From NCBI GenBank assembly GCA_902604575.1, contig CACKZH010000006.1, positions 1 through 38,921 on the forward strand: a stretch of 38,921 nt of DNA, given 5' to 3'. Below the pieces are notes generated by a model. It worked only from the letters and a program-made list of their open reading frames with translations, was not told the DNA's origin and did not search any database. This DNA comes from an uncultured Pelagibacteraceae bacterium (GTDB taxonomy: Bacteria > Pseudomonadota > Alphaproteobacteria > Pelagibacterales > Pelagibacteraceae). Shown in pieces: positions 8,713 to 16,330 of the stretch (positions within the stretch are counted from its first letter, which is position 1; each line of letters starts with the position of its first letter). The position numbers and the translations under genes are program-made.

Positions 8713-9576
8713 ATGATAAATAAAACAATTGCTATAACAGGACATAGTGGAATTATAGGAAGTAATTTTTTAAAAAAATTTAGAAAAAATAAATATATTA
8801 AATGTAATTTTGATATAACAGATAGAAAAAAAGTATTTGAATGGATTAAAAATATTGATTTTGATATTTTTTTACATTTGGCGGCCATCGTTCCAATTAC
8901 ACATGTCAATAAAAATAAAAAACTATCATATGAAGTAAATTTTAAAGGAACAAAAAATATTGTAGATGCAATTATTAAATTTAAAAAAAAAAAGATATGG
9001 TTTTTTTATTCCTCAACGTCACATGTTTATGGTTTTAAAAAAAATCTAAAAGTTGTTAACGAAAAATGCAAAATTAAACCAGATAATTATTATGGCAAAA
9101 CAAAAGCTTTATCAGAAAAATATATTCAAAAAAAAATAAAAAAAAACCAATTTTTTTGTATTGGTAGAATATTTAGTTTCACAGATCACAGACAGAAACC
9201 AACTTTTTTTATACCAAGAATGTTCAGAGAAGTCTTAAACAAGAAAAAAAAAATAATTGTTTTAAAAAATCCATATAGTCATAGGGATTTTATAGATGTT
9301 AAAGATATTATAATGGCAATAAATTTACTTTATTATAAGAATTCTAAAGGAATTTTTAATATTGCTACAGGAAAAAGTGTTTCTTTAAAAAGTGTTTTGC
9401 ATCAAATTATTAAAATTTCCAAATTAAATAAAAAAATTAAAATGATTGAAACTAATAAAGTTCAAAATTTAATTGCAGATACTTCAAAGTTAAATAAACA
9501 TTTAAAATGGTATGCAAAGTCAAATATGTTAATAATATTAAGATCCTATTTTAAAAAAAAATTTAAAAAATACTAA
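8713..9576 (+). CDS. NAD(P)-dependent sugar epimerase/reductase (extended SDR)
   Basis: Extended short-chain dehydrogenase acting on a nucleotide-sugar. AITGHSGIIGSN (7-18) is the glycine-rich NAD(P) loop, HLAAIVP (55-61) follows the third strand, Ser101-Thr102 sit in the YSSTS segment, and the catalytic pair is Y127-GKT-K131. HRDFIDVKDI is the usual C-terminal substrate-side motif (RDfihVdDv in the family). At 287 residues it is near RmlD/GalE length. It could be a 4-epimerase, 4-reductase or fucose-synthase-type enzyme; reduction of the keto-sugar made by the ColD-like enzyme downstream is one possibility. A 10-A run lies at 9244-9253. Confidence 0.82.
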   Translation: MINKTIAITGHSGIIGSNFLKKFRKNKYIKCNFDITDRKKVFEWIKNIDFDIFLHLAAIVPITHVNKNKKLSYEVNFKGTKNIVDAIIKFKKKKIWFFYSSTSHVYGFKKNLKVVNEKCKIKPDNYYGKTKALSEKYIQKKIKKNQFFCIGRIFSFTDHRQKPTFFIPRMFREVLNKKKKIIVLKNPYSHRDFIDVKDIIMAINLLYYKNSKGIFNIATGKSVSLKSVLHQIIKISKLNKKIKMIETNKVQNLIADTSKLNKHLKWYAKSNMLIILRSYFKKKFKKY

Positions 9577-9589
9577 AATTCTATTATTT

Positions 9590-10501
9590 ATGAATATTAT
9601 TCTAATTCATATTGGGGAAACAAAAATTGATCATGTATTTAATACAATAGAACATTTAAAATATTATAAAAATAAAAATATATTTTTATTATTAAATAAA
9701 AAATTACTTAAAAAGTATAAAAATAAACAACTATTAAAGTATGTTAATTTAGTTGATATTGATAAATTTATATTAACAAAGCAACATTCTGAATTTTTAA
9801 AAAATACAAGAATTGGTAAAAATATTCAGGATGCTTTCTGGCTTAAAACACTTGAGAGGTTTTTTTACATAGATAACTTTTGTAGTAAATTTAAATTAAA
9901 AAATATAATTCATTTAGAAAATGATGTTTTAATTTTTGATAATTTGAATTTCTTAAAAAAAAAATTAAGTAAACTGTGCGATGTAGGCCTTACCTTTGTT
10001 AATCACAAATTATGTGTGCCTGGTATTATTTATTTCAAAAATTATAAATACACTAATCATCTGTCTAATTTTATTTGGAGCAAAAATAGATTTTTTTTTC
10101 AAAAAAAAAATTTATCTGATATGAAAATATTAAGTAAATTTTTTTATGAATACAAAAAAATTAAAATTGAAATGTTGCCAGTATTAAACGAAAAAATAGC
10201 TAAAAAATTAAATATAACAAATATTAACAACAAATCTTTCTATAAAAATTATAAAAAGTTAGGTGTCATATTTGATGCGTGTGCGCTAGGTCAAAAGATA
10301 GATGGATTAGACCCAAAGTATCACAAGCACAAAGGATCTTATATTAATGATCAAAGTATTTTTGATCCATCAAAAATAGAGTTATACATTAAAAATAATA
10401 AATTTATAAAAAAACCTTATATAAAAGTTGATAAACAATATATCCCAATATTAAATATACATATGCATTCAAAAAGAACATTTCTTTTCTTACAGAAATA
10501 A
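9590..10501 (+). CDS. Putative GT-A-like glycosyltransferase, unassigned family
   Basis: I do not recognise the family with confidence. The pattern is that of a GT-A protein: a first strand (MNIILIHIGE), then FWLKTLERFFYIDNF (83-97), then the strand-plus-acid motif IIHLENDVLIFDNL (106-119), which resembles the DxD region of GT8/GT32-like enzymes. Further on are an aromatic/His stretch and a terminal HMHSKR that could bind phosphate or metal. The next gene starts 4 bp after the stop and has a similar layout, so the two may be an unusual GT pair. Strong lysine and A+T bias matches the cluster. The 13-bp spacing from the SDR gene indicates one transcript. Confidence 0.5.
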   Translation: MNIILIHIGETKIDHVFNTIEHLKYYKNKNIFLLLNKKLLKKYKNKQLLKYVNLVDIDKFILTKQHSEFLKNTRIGKNIQDAFWLKTLERFFYIDNFCSKFKLKNIIHLENDVLIFDNLNFLKKKLSKLCDVGLTFVNHKLCVPGIIYFKNYKYTNHLSNFIWSKNRFFFQKKNLSDMKILSKFFYEYKKIKIEMLPVLNEKIAKKLNITNINNKSFYKNYKKLGVIFDACALGQKIDGLDPKYHKHKGSYINDQSIFDPSKIELYIKNNKFIKKPYIKVDKQYIPILNIHMHSKRTFLFLQK

Positions 10502-10505
10502 AGTC

Positions 10506-11333
10506 ATGGGGAATATTAAACTAATAAGTTTTTTTGGATTAAATGATGAGAGAATTAAAAAAAAATTTTTATTTATTGTAAAAAAAAATTTTGAAGAAAC
10601 ATTTGTTTGGACACCTAAATATTTAAAAAAAAATTATAAAGATTTTAGAGATTTAGTAAAAGATTTCTCCAATCCAAATATCAAAAAATTTAAAGAAAAA
10701 AAAATTAATTATAATAGAAATTGGACAAAAATTGGTTTTTATAGATGGAAACCGTTTATAATTTTATTTAGTTTAAAAAAACTAAGAAAAAATAAAATAT
10801 TGATATTTCATGATATTAACTTTGAAAAATATCCTAATTATTTAGATAATTTTAAATTAAACAAAAATTTTTTTCTAAAGATGATTGATAATAAATCTGT
10901 TGTAATTTTCAGAGATACATATCAACCTATCGTATCTCAATGTAAAGGCTTTTTAATTGATAAATATCTCCCAAAAAATTTTAATTTAAATTTAAATGGA
11001 TTTTGGGGTGGTTTGATAATAGTAAGAAATAACAAAGTTGGTAGAAGATTCATATATCAGTGGTGTAAACTTTCAACTTTTCAAAATTTATCACCGTTAC
11101 CTGATGTTGAGAAAACTAAGATTAACAAAAAATTTATTATAAACACTGCAGACCAAGCAACTTTGACAATAAATTTTTATAAAAATTTTATTAAAGAGGA
11201 TCAGATAAAAATTATTTATGCCCCATTTAGAAGAGTCTTAAAAATTCAATCACTAAATATCAAAAATATATATCAGTATATTAGAGGCATAAAAGAATAT
11301 TTGAAGATTAAATTTCTTGAAATAATAAATTAA
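10506..11333 (+). CDS. Putative glycosyltransferase of unrecognised family
   Basis: Not firmly recognised. GFYRWKPFIILFSLKKL (77-93) followed by ILIFHDIN (98-105) resembles the helix and metal-binding strand of GT-A proteins of the type that read KPyiIl-x-al-x-GDill-yxDaD, with the usual acidic motif reduced to HDIN. Further on, GFWGGLIIVRNN and NTADQATLTINFY correspond in order to the substrate-side and DQ motifs of those proteins. It therefore looks like a diverged GT-A glycosyltransferase of 275 residues. It lies in a five-gene + strand unit (8713-13797) with an SDR, a second odd GT, a ColD-like enzyme and a ligase. No membrane segment is seen. Confidence 0.5.
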   Translation: MGNIKLISFFGLNDERIKKKFLFIVKKNFEETFVWTPKYLKKNYKDFRDLVKDFSNPNIKKFKEKKINYNRNWTKIGFYRWKPFIILFSLKKLRKNKILIFHDINFEKYPNYLDNFKLNKNFFLKMIDNKSVVIFRDTYQPIVSQCKGFLIDKYLPKNFNLNLNGFWGGLIIVRNNKVGRRFIYQWCKLSTFQNLSPLPDVEKTKINKKFIINTADQATLTINFYKNFIKEDQIKIIYAPFRRVLKIQSLNIKNIYQYIRGIKEYLKIKFLEIIN

Positions 11334-11365
11334 ATTAATTAGTAGTGATTATTTAATTTACATAA

Positions 11366-12559
11366 ATGAAATATCCACTTTTAGAGAATGCCTTTTCAAA
11401 TCAAGATATTAAAAAAGGTATGCAGGTCCTAAAAACAAAATATATTACAATGTCAGAAAAAACTAGAAAGTTTGAAAAAACTTTTGCTAAAAAAAATCAA
11501 TCTAACTATGCATTAATGTGTAACTCTGGATCTTCTGCAAATTTATTGATGGTTGCAGCAGCTTGTAATCCGATTAGAAAAAAACGTTTAAAAAAAAATG
11601 ATGAAGTAATAATTCCTTCTGTATGCTGGTCTACTTCTTTGTGGCCTTTATTGCAATACGGACTAAAACCTGTGTTTGTAGATGTAGATATAAAAACTCT
11701 AAATATAGATATTGATCAGTTAAAAAAAAGGATAACAAAAAAAACTAAAGCAATAATGGCAGTTCATGTTTTAGGTTTATCATCTGATATGTCTGAAATA
11801 ATAAAAATATGTAAAAAAAGAAATTTAATTCTTTTTGAGGATACTTGTGAGAGCTTAGGTAGTAAATATAAAAATAAAAAGCTCGGTAACTTTGGAGATT
11901 TTGGTTCATACTCGTTTTATTATTCACATCAAATAACTTCAGGTGAAGGTGGTATGTTGGTTTGTAAAAATAAAAATGATTACGAATTAGTAAAATGTTT
12001 GAGATCTCATGGATGGTCTAGAAATACTCATTTTCATTCTTATTATAAAAATAAATATAAAAATTTAGATGATAAATTTTTATTTATTAATAGTGGTTAT
12101 AATTTGAGACCTTTGGACATAACTGCAGCGATTGCTGATAATCAGTATAAGAGATTAGATCTGTTCATAAAAGAAAGATCAAAAAATAGAAATGTATTAA
12201 TAAAAAAGATTATGAATTCTAAGAATTGGAAGAATCAATTTCATTTTATAAATCCACAAAAAAATATGACTCCTAGTTGGTTTGGTCTACCTATTTTGAT
12301 AAATAAAAAATATATTAAAAAGAAAAAAAAGTTTTTAAGATTTTTAGAAACTAAGGGGATTGAAAATAGACCAATAGTTAGTGGAAATTTTTTAAATCAA
12401 CCAGCTACAAAATTGTATAAAATTAAATCTAAAGGAAGTTTTTTAAATTCTCAAGTTATTGAGGAAACTGGTTTTTTTATAGGACTTCATACCAAAAAAA
12501 TTAAACCAAAGTTAATTGATTATATTGTTAAAAATTTATTAATGATTGATAAACTATAA
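11366..12559 (+). CDS. ColD-like PLP-dependent nucleotide-sugar 3-dehydratase
   Basis: Fold-type I PLP enzyme that resembles GDP-4-keto-6-deoxymannose 3-dehydratase (ColD) more than a DegT aminotransferase. The lysine that normally binds PLP is replaced by histidine in SFYYSHQITSGEGG (183-196), with His at 188, the position I recall for the ColD catalytic His. Other ColD-like stretches are NSGSSANLLMVAAA (53-66), WSTSLWPLLQYGL (88-100), DTCES (159-163) and GIENRPIVSGNFL near the C-terminus. At 397 residues it is closer to ColD (388) than RfbH (about 437). It would remove the C3 hydroxyl to make a 3,6-dideoxysugar (colitose type). No obvious ColC epimerase is adjacent, although the SDR at 8713 might serve. 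Confidence 0.83.
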   Translation: MKYPLLENAFSNQDIKKGMQVLKTKYITMSEKTRKFEKTFAKKNQSNYALMCNSGSSANLLMVAAACNPIRKKRLKKNDEVIIPSVCWSTSLWPLLQYGLKPVFVDVDIKTLNIDIDQLKKRITKKTKAIMAVHVLGLSSDMSEIIKICKKRNLILFEDTCESLGSKYKNKKLGNFGDFGSYSFYYSHQITSGEGGMLVCKNKNDYELVKCLRSHGWSRNTHFHSYYKNKYKNLDDKFLFINSGYNLRPLDITAAIADNQYKRLDLFIKERSKNRNVLIKKIMNSKNWKNQFHFINPQKNMTPSWFGLPILINKKYIKKKKKFLRFLETKGIENRPIVSGNFLNQPATKLYKIKSKGSFLNSQVIEETGFFIGLHTKKIKPKLIDYIVKNLLMIDKL

Positions 12560-12561
12560 AC

Positions 12562-13797
12562 ATGCTTAAATATGTAAGCAAAAAGTATTTTAAGTTTATT
12601 GATTATTCATTAATTTTTTTGCCAATAATTATAATATTAGGCTCACCATTTATTAATTTATTTTTGTCAATATATTCCATATTATTTTTATACCTTTCTT
12701 TTAAATATAATTTTTGGCCTTGGTTAAAAATTGGCTGGGTTATAGTAGCAATAATTTTTTGGTTTTATTTGGTATTATTGAGTTTTTTTTCAATTGATAT
12801 AGAAAATTCTTTCAGAGCCTCTTTTTTTTTTATTAGATTCTTACTTTTTGCTTTATGTTTAGAATATTTAGCTTTCCAATATTTAAGTTATAAAAAGATT
12901 TTTAATATTTGGTTTTATATAATCTTATTTGTTTGCATTGATATTTGGATACAGTTTACATTTGGTGAAGATCTTTTTGGCTATAAAGATCATGGATCTA
13001 GATTTGCTGGTTTATTTGGTGATGAGCTCGTTGCGGGTTCATTCTTATGGAAAATTTCTGGACCAATACTCGGGCTAATTTTTTATGAAAGAATACTGAG
13101 GAAAAATTTAAAATATAATTATTTTATTTTAGCTTTTTCTATTGTTCCATTAACAATTCTTATCACTGGAGAAAGGGCAAGTTTTATTATGTTTATCTTT
13201 TATTTTACATTGTCTCTGTTTTTTTTAAGTATAAGTATAAAAAAAATCAAATTCTTTACTATATCTATATTATTAATACTCTGCTTATTTATATCATCAA
13301 TTTCATTAAGTAGCTCTATTCAAAATAGATATACTGATATGATAAAAATTACTAAAAATTTTAATTATTCAAGCTACGGGACATTGTTTAATTCTGGAAT
13401 TTTAATTTGGAAAAAAAACTTATTAACAGGAGTAGGTCTTAAAAATTTTAGTGTCGTTTGTGATAGAACAATTAAAGAAAATAATAAAAATTTTAAACAC
13501 CCTCCATGTTCAACACATCCTCATAATTTATATATTCAAGTATTATCCGAATCTGGTTTAGTAGGATTAATATTATTCTTTACTTTATTTACCACATTTT
13601 TTTCTTATACCTTAAAAAAAATTATTTTTTTAAACAAAAATAAAATTGAAAAATTTATTTTAATTACAAGTAGTTTAAGTTTATTTTCGTTATTATGGCC
13701 TTTTATTTCCTCAGGAAGTTTTTATGGCAGCTGGAATGGAATTTTTTATTGGATATTAATGGGTATTATTTTAAATTTATCAAAAAAATTTAATTAA
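12562..13797 (+). CDS. O-antigen ligase/polymerase (Wzy_C / WaaL family)
   Basis: Polytopic inner-membrane protein of 411 residues with about eleven hydrophobic spans. It carries the Wzy_C/WaaL signature: TGERAS (202-207), LTGVGLKNF (288-296), and the large periplasmic loop ending in THPHNLYIQVLSESGLVG (318-335) with its His-x-x-His-Asn and Glu-Ser-Gly. The family transfers the polyprenyl-linked O-antigen to lipid A-core, or polymerises it. With another Wzy-like protein at 6336-7532, ligase is the likelier role here, but the two cannot be told apart by sequence. It starts 2 bp after the ColD-like stop and shares its stop region with the convergent GT87-like gene (13794-13797). Confidence 0.8.
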   Translation: MLKYVSKKYFKFIDYSLIFLPIIIILGSPFINLFLSIYSILFLYLSFKYNFWPWLKIGWVIVAIIFWFYLVLLSFFSIDIENSFRASFFFIRFLLFALCLEYLAFQYLSYKKIFNIWFYIILFVCIDIWIQFTFGEDLFGYKDHGSRFAGLFGDELVAGSFLWKISGPILGLIFYERILRKNLKYNYFILAFSIVPLTILITGERASFIMFIFYFTLSLFFLSISIKKIKFFTISILLILCLFISSISLSSSIQNRYTDMIKITKNFNYSSYGTLFNSGILIWKKNLLTGVGLKNFSVVCDRTIKENNKNFKHPPCSTHPHNLYIQVLSESGLVGLILFFTLFTTFFSYTLKKIIFLNKNKIEKFILITSSLSLFSLLWPFISSGSFYGSWNGIFYWILMGIILNLSKKFN

Positions 13798-14981
13798 AAT
13801 CTTATAAAATTTTTAACAATAATATTTCTTGATATCACGATTAGCCAAAAATTAATAAACCAATATATTAAATTTTTAATGATAATTAGTCCACCAACTA
13901 TAGAAGTCTTATAATTTAAAATATTTCCTTCTGTAGATCTAATAGCTTCAAATCCAACTAAATGTTTGGAAAACAAAATAAAAAACTCAAACCACAACAC
14001 TAGATATATGGATAGAATTAAAAAGTTAATAATTTTTGTTCCAATTATTTTTTTATTTTCAAAAAAAAATGGTAGAACTAAAATAATATAAATAAATCTA
14101 TATTCAAAAGATAAGTTAAAAAAGAAACTGGAGACTAGAATTGTCGAACCGACTAAAAACATTATTAAATTTTCATTATTTAGATTCTTATATCTTTCTA
14201 TTTTCATATATGTTGAAATTGAAATTATTAATAACAATGAAATTATACTTAGCAGTTGATAATTGAGATTAGGTCTTTTGAGGATAAAGTTTAATATGTG
14301 AAATATAGAATCTGCTCCATAAACCAAAGTAATTTTTCCTAAATTAAAGATACTTTTAATGTATAAAAATTCTCTGAATGAAAAAAAAATAATTGTCAAA
14401 AAAAATGCAGTCACAATTATTTTCAAATATGTAATTTTCTTAAATTTTTGAATAAAAAAAATAATAATTAAACTTAGTGGGTAAATTTTTAATAAAGAAC
14501 AAATTACAAAAGGTATAATACTTAAATATTGAAATTGTTTAGATTTGAATAGACCAATAAATATAAAAATAAATAAGAATATTAAAATCTCATTATTGCC
14601 TCGTTGAAGTAAAAGTATAGACGTTGGTGAGAGTAAAAATAATAAATGATAAATTTTTGGTATATTTTTAAATAAATTATGTGTTACAAAAATATAACTA
14701 ATTATAATTATATATATTAAACTATTAAAAAAAGGATATATATAATATAAAATATTGAGCCAAATCTTTGGATAAACAAATTTATAAGTTAAAATTTTTG
14801 AACAATTGTTTTCTATAATATTAATATTATTTAAACATGAATAATATTTTAAAATGTATGTCCAATCACTAAAAAGCTCATTAGAATATATTGGATAATA
14901 TTTCCATATATTTGTTTTTAAAATAATAAGAATTAACAGCGTAGAACTAAAAATATATTTATAATTAATTTTTAATTTCAT
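13794..14981 (-). CDS. GT87-like polytopic membrane glycosyltransferase
   Basis: Membrane protein of 395 residues, about ten spans, resembling the GT-C family GT87 (DUF2029), whose members use polyprenyl-phosphate sugars on the periplasmic side. The supporting pattern is an early loop with FSDW (Asp39), the Tyr/Pro-Lys-Ile-Trp stretch VYPKIWL, the LLSPTSILLLQRGNNE segment (116-131) and LLKIYPLSLII (163-173), the family's RGN-D and LK-YP motifs with Glu for Asp in the first. It would decorate a surface glycan using a lipid-linked donor, perhaps made by the DPM1-like GT at 5675. It is the last polysaccharide gene before 5S rRNA, on the opposite strand. Confidence 0.62.
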   Translation of the reverse strand: MKLKINYKYIFSSTLLILIILKTNIWKYYPIYSNELFSDWTYILKYYSCLNNINIIENNCSKILTYKFVYPKIWLNILYYIYPFFNSLIYIIIISYIFVTHNLFKNIPKIYHLLFLLSPTSILLLQRGNNEILIFLFIFIFIGLFKSKQFQYLSIIPFVICSLLKIYPLSLIIIFFIQKFKKITYLKIIVTAFFLTIIFFSFREFLYIKSIFNLGKITLVYGADSIFHILNFILKRPNLNYQLLSIISLLLIISISTYMKIERYKNLNNENLIMFLVGSTILVSSFFFNLSFEYRFIYIILVLPFFFENKKIIGTKIINFLILSIYLVLWFEFFILFSKHLVGFEAIRSTEGNILNYKTSIVGGLIIIKNLIYWFINFWLIVISRNIIVKNFIRF

Positions 14982-15037
14982 TATTTATTTAACCTTATTT
15001 TTTTTTAATTTTAAGTAAAAATAACAATTTTAAATAC

Positions 15038-15063
15038 TTTACATAATTTAAATAAATGATACT
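15038..15063 (+). promoter_or_regulatory. Candidate promoter for the isolated 5S rRNA gene
   Basis: A possible -10, GATACT (15058-15063, four of six matches to TATAAT), ends 7 bases before the first base of mature 5S rRNA. A -35-like TTTACA lies at 15038-15043, but the spacer is only 14 bp, shorter than usual. A local promoter is expected because the gene to the left runs on the opposite strand, so read-through from 23S is not possible here. Weak evidence. Confidence 0.3.
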
Positions 15064-15070
15064 AAAGCAT

Positions 15071-15186
15071 GCCTGGTAATTATTGCGAAAGGGCTATACC
15101 CGATCCCATTCCGAACTCGGAAGTCAAGCCTTTCTGCGCCAATGGTACTTTGTCTTAAGACATGGAAGAGTAGGACGTTGCCAGGC
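15071..15186 (+). rRNA. rrf: 5S ribosomal RNA
   Basis: Complete 5S rRNA of about 116 nt, far more G+C-rich than its surroundings. The outer stem is clear: GCCTGG (15071-15076) pairs with CCAGGC (15181-15186). The conserved loop CCCATTCCGAACTCGGAAG and the later TGGGA/AGTAGGA-like stretch (GGAAGAGTAGGACG) are in place. No 16S, 23S or rRNA spacer tRNA is within 15 kb to the left; the flanking gene there is a - strand polysaccharide gene. As I recall, this layout matches Pelagibacter, where the HVR2 polysaccharide cluster sits between 23S and 5S. No terminator follows; an SDR gene starts 10 bases after the 3' end. Ends are good to a few bases. Confidence 0.95.
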
Positions 15187-15195
15187 TAAATTCTA

Positions 15196-16083
15196 ATGAA
15201 AAAAATCATTCTTGTAACTGGAGGAGCTGGCTTTGTAGGTTCAAATTTGATTGAATATTTAATTTTAAAAACCAAATTTAATATAATTAGTATTGATAAT
15301 TATTCATCAGGTTTAAAAAAAAATCATTTTAAAAATAAAAGGGTTAAATATTTAAAAGGCAATACATCAAATATAAAAAAAATTGCAAAAAAATATAAGA
15401 AAAAAATTGATTCAATTTTTCATTTTGGAGAATTTTCTAGAATATATCAAAGCTTTGAGGACTTTGATAAGTGTTATGACTCTAATACAATTGGGACTAA
15501 AGCAGTTTTTAAATTTTGTTTAGATAATAATATAAAATTAGTTTACTCAGCAACTTCTGCAAGTTTAGGGAATTTAGGAAAAGATAAAAATTTATCCCCA
15601 TATGCATTTACTAAGTCAAAAAATTTAGAATTATTAGAAAATTTAAAAAAATGGTTTAAATTAAAATATGAAGTCATTTATTTTTACAATGTTTATGGAC
15701 CCAGACAAATTAAAACAGGAAAAATGGCAACCGTTATAGGTATCTTCGAAAGTCTCTATTTAAAAAATAAAAAAATGACTGTTGTTAAACCAGGAAATCA
15801 ATCGAGAAGATTTACACATATAAGTGACACAATTAGGGTCTGTTACGATGCTTGGAAAAAAGATCAATGTGGTCACTACAGTATAAGTAGCAGAAAATCA
15901 TATACAATATTAGAAGTTGCAAAAATGTTTAAATCTCAAATTAAATTAATACAAGCAAGACCAGGCGAGAGATACGCCTCAGCTTTAACTAAAATAACCC
16001 AGAATAATAAGATTATTCGAAAATATGGAAAAATAAATTTGAAAGATTATATTTCTTCGTTTATTAAGGGTAAAAAATTATGA
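15196..16083 (+). CDS. GalE-like nucleotide-sugar epimerase (extended SDR)
   Basis: NAD-dependent extended SDR, probably an epimerase/dehydratase for a UDP-sugar. [11 protein letters not shown] (7-17) is the textbook NAD loop; SATSASLG (118-125) holds the catalytic Ser/Thr; the Y136-AFT-K140 pair is present; FYNVYGPRQ and the [11 protein letters not shown] motif follow, as in GalE-type enzymes. Length is 295. It begins only 10 bases after the mature 5S end with no clear Shine-Dalgarno between them (the spacer is AAATTCTA with the ATG directly after), so it is probably cut from a shared transcript. Its 3' end overlaps rpmJ by ATGA. It may serve the polysaccharide cluster, although it lies on the core side of 5S. 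Confidence 0.85.
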   Translation: MKKIILVTGGAGFVGSNLIEYLILKTKFNIISIDNYSSGLKKNHFKNKRVKYLKGNTSNIKKIAKKYKKKIDSIFHFGEFSRIYQSFEDFDKCYDSNTIGTKAVFKFCLDNNIKLVYSATSASLGNLGKDKNLSPYAFTKSKNLELLENLKKWFKLKYEVIYFYNVYGPRQIKTGKMATVIGIFESLYLKNKKMTVVKPGNQSRRFTHISDTIRVCYDAWKKDQCGHYSISSRKSYTILEVAKMFKSQIKLIQARPGERYASALTKITQNNKIIRKYGKINLKDYISSFIKGKKL

Positions 16084-16205
16084 AAATTAAAAGCTCATTA
16101 AAATCAATAAAAAAAAGAGATCTTAATTCTAAACTTGTTAGAAGAAGAGGAAGAGTTTACGTTATTAATAAAACTAACCCTAAATTTAAAGCAAGACAAA
16201 AATAA
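16080..16205 (+). CDS. rpmJ: Ribosomal protein bL36 (zinc-free type)
   Basis: A 41-residue, strongly basic protein. [14 protein letters not shown] opens like the alphaproteobacterial long form of bL36, and [19 protein letters not shown] is the conserved core that binds 23S rRNA. It has no cysteines, so it is the C-minus form that needs no zinc. The start overlaps the epimerase stop (ATGA), indicating translational coupling. The gene is followed after 5 bases by the small oxidase subunit. Recognition is secure from sequence and length. Confidence 0.93.
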   Translation: MKIKSSLKSIKKRDLNSKLVRRRGRVYVINKTNPKFKARQK

Positions 16206-16210
16206 TTTTT

Positions 16211-16321
16211 ATGGATAACGATAACCATAAAAATACATGGAATAATTTTACTAAATTTGTTCTGTGGGGAACTGTCGCTGTTATAACTGTTTTAGTTCTC
16301 ATGGCATTGTTGTTGTTATAG
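16211..16321 (+). CDS. aa3-type cytochrome c oxidase subunit IV
   Basis: A 36-residue protein with one membrane span. The N-terminal polar part ends in HKNTWNNFTKFVLWGT, which is the pattern of the bacterial aa3-oxidase subunit IV family (H-x-x-T-W-x-x-F, then W-G), and is followed by AVITVLVLMALLLL. The family sits in the inner membrane next to subunits I/III of the aa3 oxidase; its loss is tolerated in Paracoccus as far as I recall. In many alphaproteobacteria it sits immediately before the transhydrogenase genes, exactly as here (pntAA starts 9 bases later). No other oxidase gene lies in the window. Confidence 0.88.
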   Translation: MDNDNHKNTWNNFTKFVLWGTVAVITVLVLMALLLL

Positions 16322-16330
16322 TATTTCTCT

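Noticed and set aside
8703-8909. 68-codon - strand hydrophobic frame over the start of the SDR gene
   Set aside because: It is antisense to the glycine-rich NAD loop of the SDR gene, so hydrophobicity is a by-product of A+T bias.
1-14981. CRISPR-like or tandem repeats in A/T-rich stretches
   Set aside because: The repeated look comes from AAA/TTT codons and poly-A/T runs; no regularly spaced identical units were found.
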